Source: an uncultured Verrucomicrobiota bacterium (GTDB taxonomy: Bacteria > Verrucomicrobiota > Verrucomicrobiia > Verrucomicrobiales > Verrucomicrobiaceae). Taken from it: a DNA stretch of 64,000 bases. The position numbers and the translations under genes are program-made. The stretch lies in contig CAINGK010000185.1 in assembly GCA_903848465.1 (NCBI GenBank), positions 17,485 through 81,484 of the forward strand, given 5' to 3'. Shown here in pieces: positions 17,773 to 26,837 of this stretch. The notes under the pieces were generated by a model. That model made no database searches. It saw only the letters and a list, made by a program, of their open reading frames with translations, and was not told the origin of the DNA. Every line of letters begins with the position of its first letter. The stretch's first letter is position 1.

Positions 17773-18450
17773 CTACTTGAGTTCCTGGATGCGGATGTTT
17801 TTCCACATCACTTCCTTGCCCACGGCCTCGGCCTTTTTGCCGATGCCATGCACCTGCAAGGCGATGACGCCCTCGGCGGTCATCTCATCGGTGAGATCTG
17901 CCGCCGGGACGCCATTGAGGAAGGTCTTGATGCTGCTGCCACGGCACTCGATGCGCACCTGGTTCCATTCGCCCTGCTTGAAGGCCTTGCGGGCGGCTTC
18001 GTTGTTCTTCAGGTCAAACAGCCAGCCGCGCCGGCCTTCGTCATACACGCCGCCCGTCCAGGCACGCGTGCTTGGGTCAATCTCAAACTGGTAGCCATGC
18101 ACCCGGTCAGCCGGAAACTTCTTCTTTTTCCCGGCGATCTCCACCTCCGTCTCCTGCGTGTAGTAGTTGCTGCGGAATTGAATCCCGGAGTTCATCGACG
18201 GATCGACCTTGAACTCAAGCTCTAGGATGAAGTTCGCGTACTTTTTCGTCGTACACAGGAACGAGTTCCCGGTGTCCGGCACCGTCTTGCCCACCACCGC
18301 ACCATTCTCCACCCGATACTCCGCCTTGCCGCTGTGCTGTTCCCAGCCCGTCAGCGTTTTACCATCAAACAGCGGGACAAACGCCTCCTCGGCAGGCAGG
18401 GCGTTGGCGAAGGAAACAAAGGCGGCAAGGGCAAGCAGACGGTGGGTCAT
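17773..18450 (-). CDS. DUF1080 (3-keto-disaccharide hydrolase-like) exported protein
   Basis: A 225-residue protein with a signal peptide (about 1-19, ending NALPAEE). The mature part begins with FVPLFDGKTLTGWEQ and continues with FILELEFKVDPSMNSGIQFRS. Both are hallmark segments of DUF1080, a concanavalin-like beta-sandwich abundant in Verrucomicrobiota and Planctomycetota. Some members bind or hydrolyse 3-keto-glycosides. Length is that of a single domain. No partner gene indicates the substrate. It is probably periplasmic. Confidence 0.9.
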   Translation of the reverse strand: MTHRLLALAAFVSFANALPAEEAFVPLFDGKTLTGWEQHSGKAEYRVENGAVVGKTVPDTGNSFLCTTKKYANFILELEFKVDPSMNSGIQFRSNYYTQETEVEIAGKKKKFPADRVHGYQFEIDPSTRAWTGGVYDEGRRGWLFDLKNNEAARKAFKQGEWNQVRIECRGSSIKTFLNGVPAADLTDEMTAEGVIALQVHGIGKKAEAVGKEVMWKNIRIQELK

Positions 18451-18599
18451 AGGGCGGTGGTAAACGGGCCGCTAGGCGGGTGTCTTTCGTCTCTCGTACA
18501 TCGAGAATCGTCACATTCCGTATCCGTCCAGCCGCTGCATATAAGATCGTATTTATTTGCTTGAGCGTTTAATCTGTTCCTGTGTTTGAGTGATTTAAA

Positions 18600-19613
18600 G
18601 TGTTTGGCTCATCCGTTGTCGCTGCGGCGGAATCCAGCACTCAAATAATCAGCCGTAAGCCCAAGCCAGTGATGAAAAACCAACGCGCCACATCCCTACA
18701 GATCCGGCTGGCGAGCCTGACGATTTTGGGGCTGTTAATTGCTCTGGCGTCGGCGGCTTACTTCAGCGGGCGGCAGGTGAGTCGTGATAGCGACTTGATC
18801 GCCCAGGACGCGGTTCCAGGTACCATCAACGCGCACTACATGCGCATGGCCATGTCCCGCAGCCTCACCTTTGTTTTGGGGGCGGCCTCGGCCAAGACGA
18901 CCGAGTTCCGAGACGCGAGCCTGAAAGCGGTCAGCGAGGCTGATGTCGCCTTTGCCGATGCTCTCAAGAATTACGAGGCGACTATCAAGATCAATCCGCA
19001 AAAGGACCGGGCGCTGTTTGAGCGGGTGAAAAAGGACTATGCGGCTTTTTACCAGAAGCGGATGGCTTATGAGGCCCTGATTTTGGCCGGAGACCGTGAC
19101 GGCAGCGCAGCCTTCCTCGAGCGCGAACTGGTGCCAGCTTACCTGCCAGTGCTCCAATCCGCCGAGGAACTGCTCAAATACAATCACGGCAACAATATCT
19201 TCCTCTCCAACTCGATCCGCAGCAGTGTCCATTTGCTCTACTGGGCGCTGGCGGTCGTGATGGTGCTGGCCATTGTTTGCGCGCTGGTGCTGGTTTCCAA
19301 TCTGGCCATCCGCCGCCGGGAACTGGCGGAATTGCAGCAGAGCGAGGGAAAATTCTCGAAGGCTTTCCAGTCCAATCCCAGCGGCATCGCCATCACCGAA
19401 ATCGAAACGGGGCGCTACATCGAAGTGAACGCGAGCTTCTGCCGGATTTTGGGCTATCCGCCGGCAGAGGTCATCGGCTACACCACCCTGGATAAGGGGA
19501 TCTGGAGCAGCGCGGAAGAGAGCAGCCGGGTCCTACAGCCGCTCCTCAGCGGCGGTACTCTACAGCGTCAGGAGATTCAGACGCGCACCCGCCACGGCGT
19601 CCGCAAGACTTGA
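18600..19613 (+). CDS. N-terminal part of a hybrid sensor histidine kinase, ended by in-frame TGA
   Basis: This frame opens with GTG at 18600 or, more likely, ATG at 18672. It encodes a membrane sensor: TM1 (LTILGLLIALASAAYF), a helical periplasmic domain of the four-helix-bundle type (about 60-215), TM2 (LLYWALAVVMVLAIVCALVL) and the first two thirds of a PAS domain. It stops at TGA 19611-19613 within that PAS domain. The same frame continues directly into PAS text (AELIELGG then IEDTTERRRLEQ), so the downstream frame is the same gene. A Trp codon (TGG) at the stop is the simplest ancestor; that is inference. Confidence 0.8.
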   Translation: MFGSSVVAAAESSTQIISRKPKPVMKNQRATSLQIRLASLTILGLLIALASAAYFSGRQVSRDSDLIAQDAVPGTINAHYMRMAMSRSLTFVLGAASAKTTEFRDASLKAVSEADVAFADALKNYEATIKINPQKDRALFERVKKDYAAFYQKRMAYEALILAGDRDGSAAFLERELVPAYLPVLQSAEELLKYNHGNNIFLSNSIRSSVHLLYWALAVVMVLAIVCALVLVSNLAIRRRELAELQQSEGKFSKAFQSNPSGIAITEIETGRYIEVNASFCRILGYPPAEVIGYTTLDKGIWSSAEESSRVLQPLLSGGTLQRQEIQTRTRHGVRKT

Positions 19614-19655
19614 TCTCTCAATGCCGAACTCATCGAACTGGGCGGCAGGCGGTGC

Positions 19656-22600
19656 ATGGTGACCATGATTGAAGACACCACCGAGCGTCGGCGCTTGGAA
19701 CAAAAACAGGTGGAACTGGCGGCCATCGTCGAATCCTCTGAAGACGCCATCATCGGCAAATCGCTGGACGGTATCATCACCAGTTGGAACCGTGGAGCTG
19801 AAAAGATCTTCGGCTACACCTCGGTGGAAGCCGTCGGTCAGCCCTTGCTGATGATCTTTCCACCCGAAAGACAGCATGAGGAGTCGGAAATCCTGGCCCG
19901 GATTTCGCGTGGTGAAACGGTTGAACATTTCAATTCAGAGCGCATCTGCAAAGATGGACGAAGGATCATTATCTCCGCCACCATCTCCCCGCTGAAGGAC
20001 GGAAATGGAAAGGTGACCGGAGCCTCGAAGATCGCGCGCAACATCACCGAACAAAAGCGCTCTGAAGAGGCCCTGGCCAGGAGCGAGGGGTTGTTGCGCC
20101 GTTTCATCAAGCACACGCCTGCGGCCGTCGCGGTGGTGGACATGGATCTGCGCTACCTGCAAATCAGTGAGCGTTGGATCACCGACTATCACCTTGAAGG
20201 AAAGGAAGTCATCGGGCGCTTGCATTACGAGGTGTTTCCAGAGATTCCCGAGCGCTGGAAGGACATCCACCGCCGCGCCTTGACCGGGCAGCCCCAAAGC
20301 TCTGACGAGGACATGTTCTTGCGTCCCGATGGTAGTGAAGAATGGCTTAAATGGGAAATCCAGCCGTGGCACTCGACGGGCCAAGAGATCGGCGGCGTGA
20401 TCTTTTTCACCCAGGTGATTACCGAGAGAAAGCGCAACGAGATCAAGCTGCGGGAAAGCGAAGAGCGCATCCGCATCCTCGGAGACAACCTGCCCAGCGG
20501 CATGATATATCAAATAGACAGTGGCGCAGACGGCCTGCAACGGCGCTTCACCTACGTCAGTGCCGGCGTGGAAAAGCTGCACGAAGTCACCGCCGCAGCA
20601 GTCCAGCAGGACGCACGGGTGATCTACGGGCAGGTTGTCGAGGCTGACCGGGCGCTCGTGGCCGCGCGTGAGGCCGATGCGCTTGCCTGCATGAAACCCT
20701 TTGTAGCTGAGCTGCGCATGCAACTGCCCTCTGGTGCCATCCGCTGGAGCCTCTTCACCTCCGCACCGCGCCGCGTGGCCAATGGGCATGTGCTCTGGGA
20801 CGGCATTGAGCTCGACATCACCGCGCAGAAACAGGCTGAGGAAGTCCTGCGGAAAAAGCAGGCCCAGCTCGTGCTGGCGATGGACATCGCCAAACTCGCC
20901 CACTGGGAGTACGACGTGGAGAAGAACTTCGTCACCGGCGACGAGCACATTTTCCAGTTGCTTGGCACCACTTCGGCACAGGAAGGCATGCTGTCCATGA
21001 CCCCGGAGGATTACATTCGGAAATTTGTACACCCAGAGGATGCTGGAGTCGTGGCCAGTGAATTGGCCCTCGGGATCGCGTCAGACGATCCCAATTTCGC
21101 GCGGGAGTTTGAGCATCGCATCATTCGCAGGGACGGAGCCGAGCGCGTGATGCTGGTGCGCTACCGAATCCACATGGATGCGAAAGGCCAGATTGGCAAA
21201 GTCCTCGGCACCAACCAAGACATCACCGAACAAAAGCAGACCGAGCTGCGCATCCGGCACCTGAACCGCGTTTATGAGGTGCTGAGCGACATCAATCAGA
21301 CCATCGTGCGCGAGAAGGAGCCGCAGGCGATGCTGGCGAAGTCATGCCAAATTGCCGTAGAAAAGGGCGGCTTCCGCATGGCCTGGGTGGGCATGCACGA
21401 CGCTGCGGCCCAGAAGGTGCTGCCGGTGGCCTCTGCGGGCGTGGTGGAGGGGTACATGGATCTGATCAACCTTGATCTGCGTGATGAGACGCGGAGCAGC
21501 GGCCCCTCGGGACGCTGCTTCCTGACCGGTGCGCATGTCACTTGCAGCGACATCGCGCACGCCCCATTCCCAGCGGTGCTGCGCTCTGGGGCCCTGCAGC
21601 GCGGCTACCGCTCATCCGCCAGTTTTCCGCTCAAAGTCGAGGGCAAGGTCATCGGCGTTCTCTGCCTTTATTCGGGCCAGGTCGGATTCTTCGATGAGGA
21701 GGAACTGCGCTTGCTGGATGAACTGGCGCAGGACATCGGCTTTGCCCTGGAGGTCAGCGCAGGCGAGCTTAAACGCCGGCAGGCAGAGCAGGAGCTGCGC
21801 TGGCGCACCGCCTTCTTTGAAGCCCAGGTGCATTCCGCGATTGACGGCATCCTCGTGGTGGACAGCACGGGGAAGAAGCTGCTCCAGAACCGGCGCATGA
21901 CCGAGATGTGGAAAATACCGCTGCATATTGCCGACGACCCTGAAGACTCCCCGCAACTCCAGTTCGTCCTCGGCCGGGTCCGGGAGCCGGAAGTCTTTAT
22001 CCAAAATACCGCTCACCTCAACGCCCATCCAGACGAATCCAGCAGCGAAGTCATTGAACTGGTGGATGGCACCATCCTGGAGCGCTACTCCGCGCCCGTG
22101 CGTGGCAGTGATGGCACCTACTACGGACGGGTGTGGACCTTCCACGACATCACCGAACGCAAGAAGATGGAACAGCAGTTCCTCAGGGCGCAGCGCATGG
22201 AAAGCATCGGCACCCTCGCCAGTGGCGTGGCGCACGATCTGAACAACATCCTCACGCCCATCATGATGTCTGCTCCCGTGCTGCGCATGCGGATTTCCGA
22301 CGAAAGTCGCGGCAAGATCCTCGACACCATCGAGGCGAGCGCGGCGCGTGGCGCGCAGATCGTCAAACAGGTGCTCACCTTTAGCCGTGGCCTCGAAGGC
22401 GAAATGCTGCCGCTGCACGTCGAGACCGTGGTCAATGAGATGGAGCAGATGATCCGCAGTACTTTTCCAAAGGACATCACCGTCGAATGTGTGATCGCGC
22501 CCCGCTTGTGGCTGGTGCTCGGAGATGCCACGCAACTTCACCAGGTCCTGCTCAACCTCTGCGTGAATGCGCGTGACGCCATGCCCAATGGCGGCACGCT

Positions 22601-23318
22601 GCGGCTGAACGCCGCCAACCTCGACATCGACGCCAGCTACGCGAGCACGCTGCCCGAGTCCACACCCGGCCAGCATGTGCTGCTGGAAGTGAGCGACACC
22701 GGCAGCGGCATTCCGCCGGAAATCCTGGAGCGCATTTTCGACCCATTCTTCACCACCAAGGGGGTCGGCAAGGGCACCGGCCTTGGCCTCTCCACGGTCC
22801 ACGGCATCGTCAAGAGCCATGGCGGCTTCCTCAAGGTCGCAAGCGACCTCGGCAAGGGCACCACCTTCAAAGTTTATCTTCCGGTCGCCCCAGATCAGGT
22901 GGCAGTTGCCGCCGCCACCGCACCTTCACCTCCTCCCACCGGCCGCGGGGAGCTCGTGCTCGTGGTGGACGACGAAGCCGCGGTCATCAACGCGGCGCAA
23001 ACGGTGCTAGAGGCGAATGGCTACCGGGTCATGCTCGCCGCGGATGCCACCGAAGCCCTTGTCAAGTTCACCGAGAATTCACGCGACATTGCCCTCGTGT
23101 TGACTGACATCGTGATGCCCGTCATGGATGGTGTGCTGTTTCTGCGCACGCTGCGGAAGATAAACCCCAACATCCCCGTGATTGCGTCCACCGGACACAG
23201 CGAGCAGAAACAAGTCGCCACCATGCGCGAGCTCGGAATTGAATCAGTCCTACACAAACCGTACGACGCTGGCACACTTCTGCGCACCATACATGCCGCG
23301 TTGACTTCGAATCCGTGA
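19656..23318 (+). CDS. C-terminal part of a hybrid histidine kinase: PAS domains, GAF, HisKA, HATPase, receiver
   Basis: A 1220-residue open frame in the same frame as the gene fragment before it (the first in-frame codons are 19614 onward). Domain order: end of a PAS domain, several PAS/PAC units separated by DITEQKQ- or ITERKR-type linkers, a GAF domain (about 560-700), another PAS, HisKA with the phospho-His in SGVAHDLNNIL, HATPase_c with the LCVNARDAM N-box and the GTGLGLSTV G-box, and a receiver with LVVDDEAA, phospho-Asp in VLTDIVMP and Lys in LHKPY. Alone it lacks the membrane sensor and could only act as a cytosolic kinase. Whole gene would be about 1,572 residues. Confidence 0.9.
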   Translation: MVTMIEDTTERRRLEQKQVELAAIVESSEDAIIGKSLDGIITSWNRGAEKIFGYTSVEAVGQPLLMIFPPERQHEESEILARISRGETVEHFNSERICKDGRRIIISATISPLKDGNGKVTGASKIARNITEQKRSEEALARSEGLLRRFIKHTPAAVAVVDMDLRYLQISERWITDYHLEGKEVIGRLHYEVFPEIPERWKDIHRRALTGQPQSSDEDMFLRPDGSEEWLKWEIQPWHSTGQEIGGVIFFTQVITERKRNEIKLRESEERIRILGDNLPSGMIYQIDSGADGLQRRFTYVSAGVEKLHEVTAAAVQQDARVIYGQVVEADRALVAAREADALACMKPFVAELRMQLPSGAIRWSLFTSAPRRVANGHVLWDGIELDITAQKQAEEVLRKKQAQLVLAMDIAKLAHWEYDVEKNFVTGDEHIFQLLGTTSAQEGMLSMTPEDYIRKFVHPEDAGVVASELALGIASDDPNFAREFEHRIIRRDGAERVMLVRYRIHMDAKGQIGKVLGTNQDITEQKQTELRIRHLNRVYEVLSDINQTIVREKEPQAMLAKSCQIAVEKGGFRMAWVGMHDAAAQKVLPVASAGVVEGYMDLINLDLRDETRSSGPSGRCFLTGAHVTCSDIAHAPFPAVLRSGALQRGYRSSASFPLKVEGKVIGVLCLYSGQVGFFDEEELRLLDELAQDIGFALEVSAGELKRRQAEQELRWRTAFFEAQVHSAIDGILVVDSTGKKLLQNRRMTEMWKIPLHIADDPEDSPQLQFVLGRVREPEVFIQNTAHLNAHPDESSSEVIELVDGTILERYSAPVRGSDGTYYGRVWTFHDITERKKMEQQFLRAQRMESIGTLASGVAHDLNNILTPIMMSAPVLRMRISDESRGKILDTIEASAARGAQIVKQVLTFSRGLEGEMLPLHVETVVNEMEQMIRSTFPKDITVECVIAPRLWLVLGDATQLHQVLLNLCVNARDAMPNGGTLRLNAANLDIDASYASTLPESTPGQHVLLEVSDTGSGIPPEILERIFDPFFTTKGVGKGTGLGLSTVHGIVKSHGGFLKVASDLGKGTTFKVYLPVAPDQVAVAAATAPSPPPTGRGELVLVVDDEAAVINAAQTVLEANGYRVMLAADATEALVKFTENSRDIALVLTDIVMPVMDGVLFLRTLRKINPNIPVIASTGHSEQKQVATMRELGIESVLHKPYDAGTLLRTIHAALTSNP

Positions 23319-23411
23319 GTTGCGAAAAAGCTGGCCAATCCACTGCCTGCTGAAAACACTTTGCCGTGTGGAGGTCGTGGTGCATCTCTCCGCACTCATC
23401 CCAACCTCTGA

Positions 23412-25091
23412 ATGAAGCGCTACTCCCTCGGCATCGACTACGGCACCAACTCCTGCCGCTCTCTCCTCATCGACCTCGACAACGGTGCCGAAGTCGGCTC
23501 CACCGTCTTCAATTACCCCAGCGGCGAGATGGGCATCCTGCTCGATCCCAAAGACCCGCACGTCGCGCGCCAGAATCCGCAGGATTACCTCGATGGCCTC
23601 GCCGCCGTGGTGCGCGGTGCCTTGCAGCAGGCGCAGGCCAACGTCCCCGGCTTTGATCCCGCGCAGGTCGTCGGCATCGGCATCGACACCACCGGCAGCA
23701 CCCCCATTCCCGTGAACCAGGCGGGCACGCCGCTCGGCCTGCTGCCCGAGTTCAAAGACAACCTCAACGCCATGGTCTGGCTCTGGAAAGACCACACCGG
23801 CTACGCCGAAGCGGCAGAGATCACCCAACTCGCCCACGAGATGCGGCCCCACATCATCGCCAAATGCGGCGGCATCTACTCCAGCGAGTGGTGGTGGAGC
23901 AAAATCCTGCGCCTCCGCCGTGTGGACGCCCAGGTCTTCGCGGCGGCCTACAGCTTCGTCGAGCACTGCGACTGGATTCCCGCCGTGCTCACCGGCAACA
24001 CCGATCCCCTCACGCTCAAGCGCGGCGTGTGCAGCGCCGGGCACAAGGCCATGTTCAGCACCGAATGGGGTGGCCTGCCAGACAAGGAGTTCCTCGCCAA
24101 ACTCGATCCCGCGCTCGCCGATCTGCGTGACCGCCTCTACTCCGAAGCCCACACCTCCGATGTGAAGGCTGGCGATCTTTGCGCCGAATGGTCCCAGCGC
24201 CTCGGCCTCAAAGCAGGCATTGCCGTCAGCGTCGGTGCCTTTGATGCGCACATGGGCGCGGTCGGCGCAGGCATCAAAGAAGGCACACTGGTCAAAATCC
24301 TCGGCACCAGCACCTGCGATCTCATGATTGCTCCTACCAGTAAACCGCTGGCAGACATCCCCGGCGTCTGCGGCATCGTGAACGGTTCCGTCCTCCCCGG
24401 CTTCTACGGCATCGAGGCCGGACAGAGCGCCGTGGGCGACATCTTCCTCTGGTTCGTCAACCACCTCGTGCCCGACAGCTACGGCGCGACCGTGGGCGAG
24501 AAATTCGTCAACATGGAAAAGGCCATGCTCGGCAAAAAGCCCGGCTCCACCGGCCTGCTCGCGCTCGATTGGAACAACGGCAATCGCACCATCCTCGTCG
24601 ATGTCCGCCTCACCGGCCTGCTGCTCGGCCAGACCCTCCACACCGAGGCGCACGAAATCTACCGCGCCTACATCGAGGCCACCGCCTTCGGCGCGCTCAC
24701 CATCATCAAGCGCGTGGAAGAATACGGCGTCAAAATTGAGGAGGTCATCAACACCGGCGGTCTCTCCATCAAAAACGCCACCCTCATGCAGTGCTACGCC
24801 GACATCATCGGCAAGCCCATGAAAGTCAGCCAGAGTGAGCAGACCTGCGCTCTCGGCGCCGCCATCTTCGGAGCCGCGGCCGCCGGGGCAGGGGACATCG
24901 GCACCCTCCAGACCCAAGTCACCGCCACCCGCGAAAAGGTCTATTATCCCATCCCCGAGAACCAGGCCGTCTATGCCGAACTCTACGCCCTCTACCGCAC
25001 CCTCCACGACGCCTTCGGCACCACCGAATGGAGCGGCAAGATCAACCACGTCATGAAGCAGCTTCTGGATATCCGCGCACGGCAGAGCTAA
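23412..25091 (+). CDS. araB: Ribulokinase
   Basis: A 559-residue FGGY-family kinase. The phosphate 1 motif is in SLGIDYGTNSCRSLLID at the N-terminus. GIGIDTTGSTP near residue 95 and ILGTSTCDLM near 297 are characteristic of ribulokinase and not of xylulokinase or glycerol kinase. The C-terminal FGGY-like segment TGGLSIKN and the length also fit AraB. It would phosphorylate L-ribulose in arabinose use, or related ketopentoses. No araA or araD lies next to it, so the pathway partners must be elsewhere. The assignment to ribulokinase rests on motifs and length. Confidence 0.88.
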   Translation: MKRYSLGIDYGTNSCRSLLIDLDNGAEVGSTVFNYPSGEMGILLDPKDPHVARQNPQDYLDGLAAVVRGALQQAQANVPGFDPAQVVGIGIDTTGSTPIPVNQAGTPLGLLPEFKDNLNAMVWLWKDHTGYAEAAEITQLAHEMRPHIIAKCGGIYSSEWWWSKILRLRRVDAQVFAAAYSFVEHCDWIPAVLTGNTDPLTLKRGVCSAGHKAMFSTEWGGLPDKEFLAKLDPALADLRDRLYSEAHTSDVKAGDLCAEWSQRLGLKAGIAVSVGAFDAHMGAVGAGIKEGTLVKILGTSTCDLMIAPTSKPLADIPGVCGIVNGSVLPGFYGIEAGQSAVGDIFLWFVNHLVPDSYGATVGEKFVNMEKAMLGKKPGSTGLLALDWNNGNRTILVDVRLTGLLLGQTLHTEAHEIYRAYIEATAFGALTIIKRVEEYGVKIEEVINTGGLSIKNATLMQCYADIIGKPMKVSQSEQTCALGAAIFGAAAAGAGDIGTLQTQVTATREKVYYPIPENQAVYAELYALYRTLHDAFGTTEWSGKINHVMKQLLDIRARQS

Positions 25092-25107
25092 TGAATGAAG
25101 ACAAGTA

Positions 25108-25470
25108 ATGATTCTCCTTGCTGAAAAAACAGGATTGTCCCCGCCTATTGGCTTCATTCTCGGCGGATTGATAATCGTCTTTGGATGCTGGGTTGGCTAT
25201 TCCACGCTGACCCGGTGGAAGTGGTTTCGCAATCGCCACTCTTTGCTTACTCGCTGGGGTAATACGGGCATCCCAGCCAGTCGCATCACAGTCTTGTATT
25301 TTGCAATAACAGGGATGTTTATTGGCTTCGCGATGATCGGCAGTGCGATGCATTGGGAACTGCCCCAAGATTCCGGCTGTTTTATCATTGGAGTTATCCT
25401 CTGGATGATCGCTGGCCCGTTGATCTTCGTGAGAGATTGCGGTCTCTATATTGACAACAAAGACGATTGA
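25108..25470 (+). CDS. Small multi-pass membrane protein, unknown
   Basis: A 120-residue protein with three clear hydrophobic helices: PIGFILGGLIIVFGCWVGYS (about 13-32), ITVLYFAITGMFIGFAMIGS (about 60-79), and CFIIGVILWMIAGPLIFV (about 90-107). The segment between helices one and two is basic (WKWFRNRHSLLTRWG). It follows ribulokinase by 16 bases, but there is no evidence of a functional link. No family was recognised. The text is AT-richer than its neighbours. Confidence 0.65.
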   Translation: MILLAEKTGLSPPIGFILGGLIIVFGCWVGYSTLTRWKWFRNRHSLLTRWGNTGIPASRITVLYFAITGMFIGFAMIGSAMHWELPQDSGCFIIGVILWMIAGPLIFVRDCGLYIDNKDD

Positions 25471-25528
25471 GGCTGCGAACGTCAACCCGCGACTTGTCAT
25501 TTTCTGCGAATCCGGTTAGACTCCCCTC

Positions 25529-26104
25529 GTGGAAACAGAAACCCTGGCCCGTAAACTTGGCACCACGACGCACCTTTCTCCTCTGCTGATGAAGGCTCGC
25601 CGTTTGGGGTTTTCTACGTCTGAATCCCTGGAAAGCCTGGCTGTCAGACGTGGCTGCCGATATTATGACAGTCAGGGTGAATTGAATCGGCTGGTGGAAG
25701 AACCGGCAGAGTATCGAGTCATGCATCGAGCGCGCGAGGAGACGCTGGCCAATGAAGAATTGGCGGTGGCGCTGCTGTCCATAGTCCTGCCAAAATCACA
25801 ATGGCGGCTGCGGCTTGGGGCTGCGATGCTGGCAGCAACAGGTAACTCGCCCGCACGTATCGCCAATCTCGCGATTCAAGAACGCTCCGAGCAAGTGGTG
25901 AGCTACATCGCGCAGTGCGGGCGCCAGGTGGAGCCGGAAAATGACTTCTGGGACAAGCTGTTGGCCCTTCTTCCCAATCCGACCTACCAGCCCGCCCCGG
26001 ACGTGCTGCCTCACATCACCCGTTTTGTGGCCATGACCGGTGTCACGCGAAAAGGTCAGGAAACTATCATGCAATGGATTCGGCCCACTCGTGCCGCTGC
26101 ATGA
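25529..26104 (+). CDS. Hypothetical protein preceding an AbiEii/DUF6036-type protein
   Basis: A 191-residue helical protein with a GTG start, no signal peptide and no recognised domain. The first third is basic (LMKARRLGFSTSESLESLAV) and the middle is Leu/Ala-rich in a HEAT-like manner (NEELAVALLSIVLPKSQWRLRLGAAMLAATG). Its stop overlaps the next gene's ATG by four bases (ATGA). Tight coupling to a nucleotidyltransferase-like gene suggests the first gene of a two-component module, where an antitoxin would normally sit, but it has no visible DNA-binding domain. That role is inference only. Confidence 0.65.
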   Translation: METETLARKLGTTTHLSPLLMKARRLGFSTSESLESLAVRRGCRYYDSQGELNRLVEEPAEYRVMHRAREETLANEELAVALLSIVLPKSQWRLRLGAAMLAATGNSPARIANLAIQERSEQVVSYIAQCGRQVEPENDFWDKLLALLPNPTYQPAPDVLPHITRFVAMTGVTRKGQETIMQWIRPTRAAA

Positions 26105-26676
26105 GTGCTATGACAGACAATCCTGCGGAAGTCGTTTCGACGCTGGATGGCCAGCTTGACCATGAGGTTTCTCTGGTGGTTTTTGGCCGAGGCGCACTTT
26201 GTCTCGGTTATTCGAACCCACCTCAGGAGTATTTCACAACTCAGGATGTCGATGGCATCATTCGCATGAGTCAGCTCGAATCCTTGGTCAATGACGAGCG
26301 CTTTTGGGACGCCGTTGACCAGACCAACATGTTGTTGGAACCCAAAGGCCTGTACATCACGCATTTGTTTCAAGCCGATCAGGTCTTTCTTCGTCCCGAC
26401 TGGGAGAATTTCATCCAGCCCGTGATGCGCCCTCCTACCCGCTATCTGAAGCTCTTTCGTCCTCACACCATCGACCTCATTTTGACCAAGATGATGCGTG
26501 GCAACGACCCGCAAGACATGCTGGATGTGGAGTTCCTGATCCGGCACGATGGCATCACCAGCGCACAAATGGAGCCCGCCTTTCGCGACGTGTGCATGCC
26601 GGACATTCAGGAACTCCGTGATGCCTTCGAGCGCGCCCTGCCGGTGGTGCGGAAGCTGCTTGCTTCGCGCGTATAA
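26101..26676 (+). CDS. DUF6036/AbiEii-like nucleotidyltransferase-fold protein
   Basis: The ATG at 26101 overlaps the preceding stop codon and is preferred over the longer frame. The 191-residue protein shows the degenerate nucleotidyltransferase signature: a small-residue turn in VVFGRGALCLGY, then TQDVDGIIRM, where the two Asp residues fit the DxD-type metal pair. The later segments IDLILTKMMRGNDPQDMLD and DIQELRDAFERALP match the K/R-rich and Asp-containing C-terminal helices of the AbiEii/DUF6036 group. Such proteins are toxins of AbiE-type modules or orphan nucleotidyltransferases. Family naming is from motif memory. Confidence 0.72.
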   Translation: MSAMTDNPAEVVSTLDGQLDHEVSLVVFGRGALCLGYSNPPQEYFTTQDVDGIIRMSQLESLVNDERFWDAVDQTNMLLEPKGLYITHLFQADQVFLRPDWENFIQPVMRPPTRYLKLFRPHTIDLILTKMMRGNDPQDMLDVEFLIRHDGITSAQMEPAFRDVCMPDIQELRDAFERALPVVRKLLASRV

Positions 26677-26687
26677 CGCCAAGGAGC

Positions 26688-26705
26688 GCGGGCCTCCGAG
26701 CCCGC
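26688..26705. repeat. GC-rich hairpin after the DUF6036-like gene
   Basis: A GCGGGC / GCCCGC stem (26688-26693 with 26700-26705) encloses a six-base loop just 11 bases past the stop codon. No T-run follows. GCGGGC...GCCCGC hairpins like this are a common intergenic repeat type in this lineage and may help end transcription. Confidence 0.6.
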
Positions 26706-26837
26706 AGCAGTCGCGAAAACACGTTTTGCTCACGCATAAGCCTGAATCCCCTTTGCCCTTCGGCCAAACACCGCCGCACAAATTCCTCTCTCCTCCACCG
26801 CAAGCTCCGCCCCATTCCCGCCGTTTGGTTTCTCTGC

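Noticed and set aside
19611-19613. Selenocysteine or reassigned TGA as an explanation of the in-frame stop
   Set aside because: The formate dehydrogenase in the window uses Cys, not selenocysteine, no SECIS-like hairpin was seen, and TGA ends several genes in ATGA overlaps. A third interruption in the window is TAA.
23250-25157. 635-codon minus-strand open frame
   Set aside because: It is antisense to ribulokinase and the kinase end, has no recognised motif, and follows from the high G+C codon use of the plus-strand gene.
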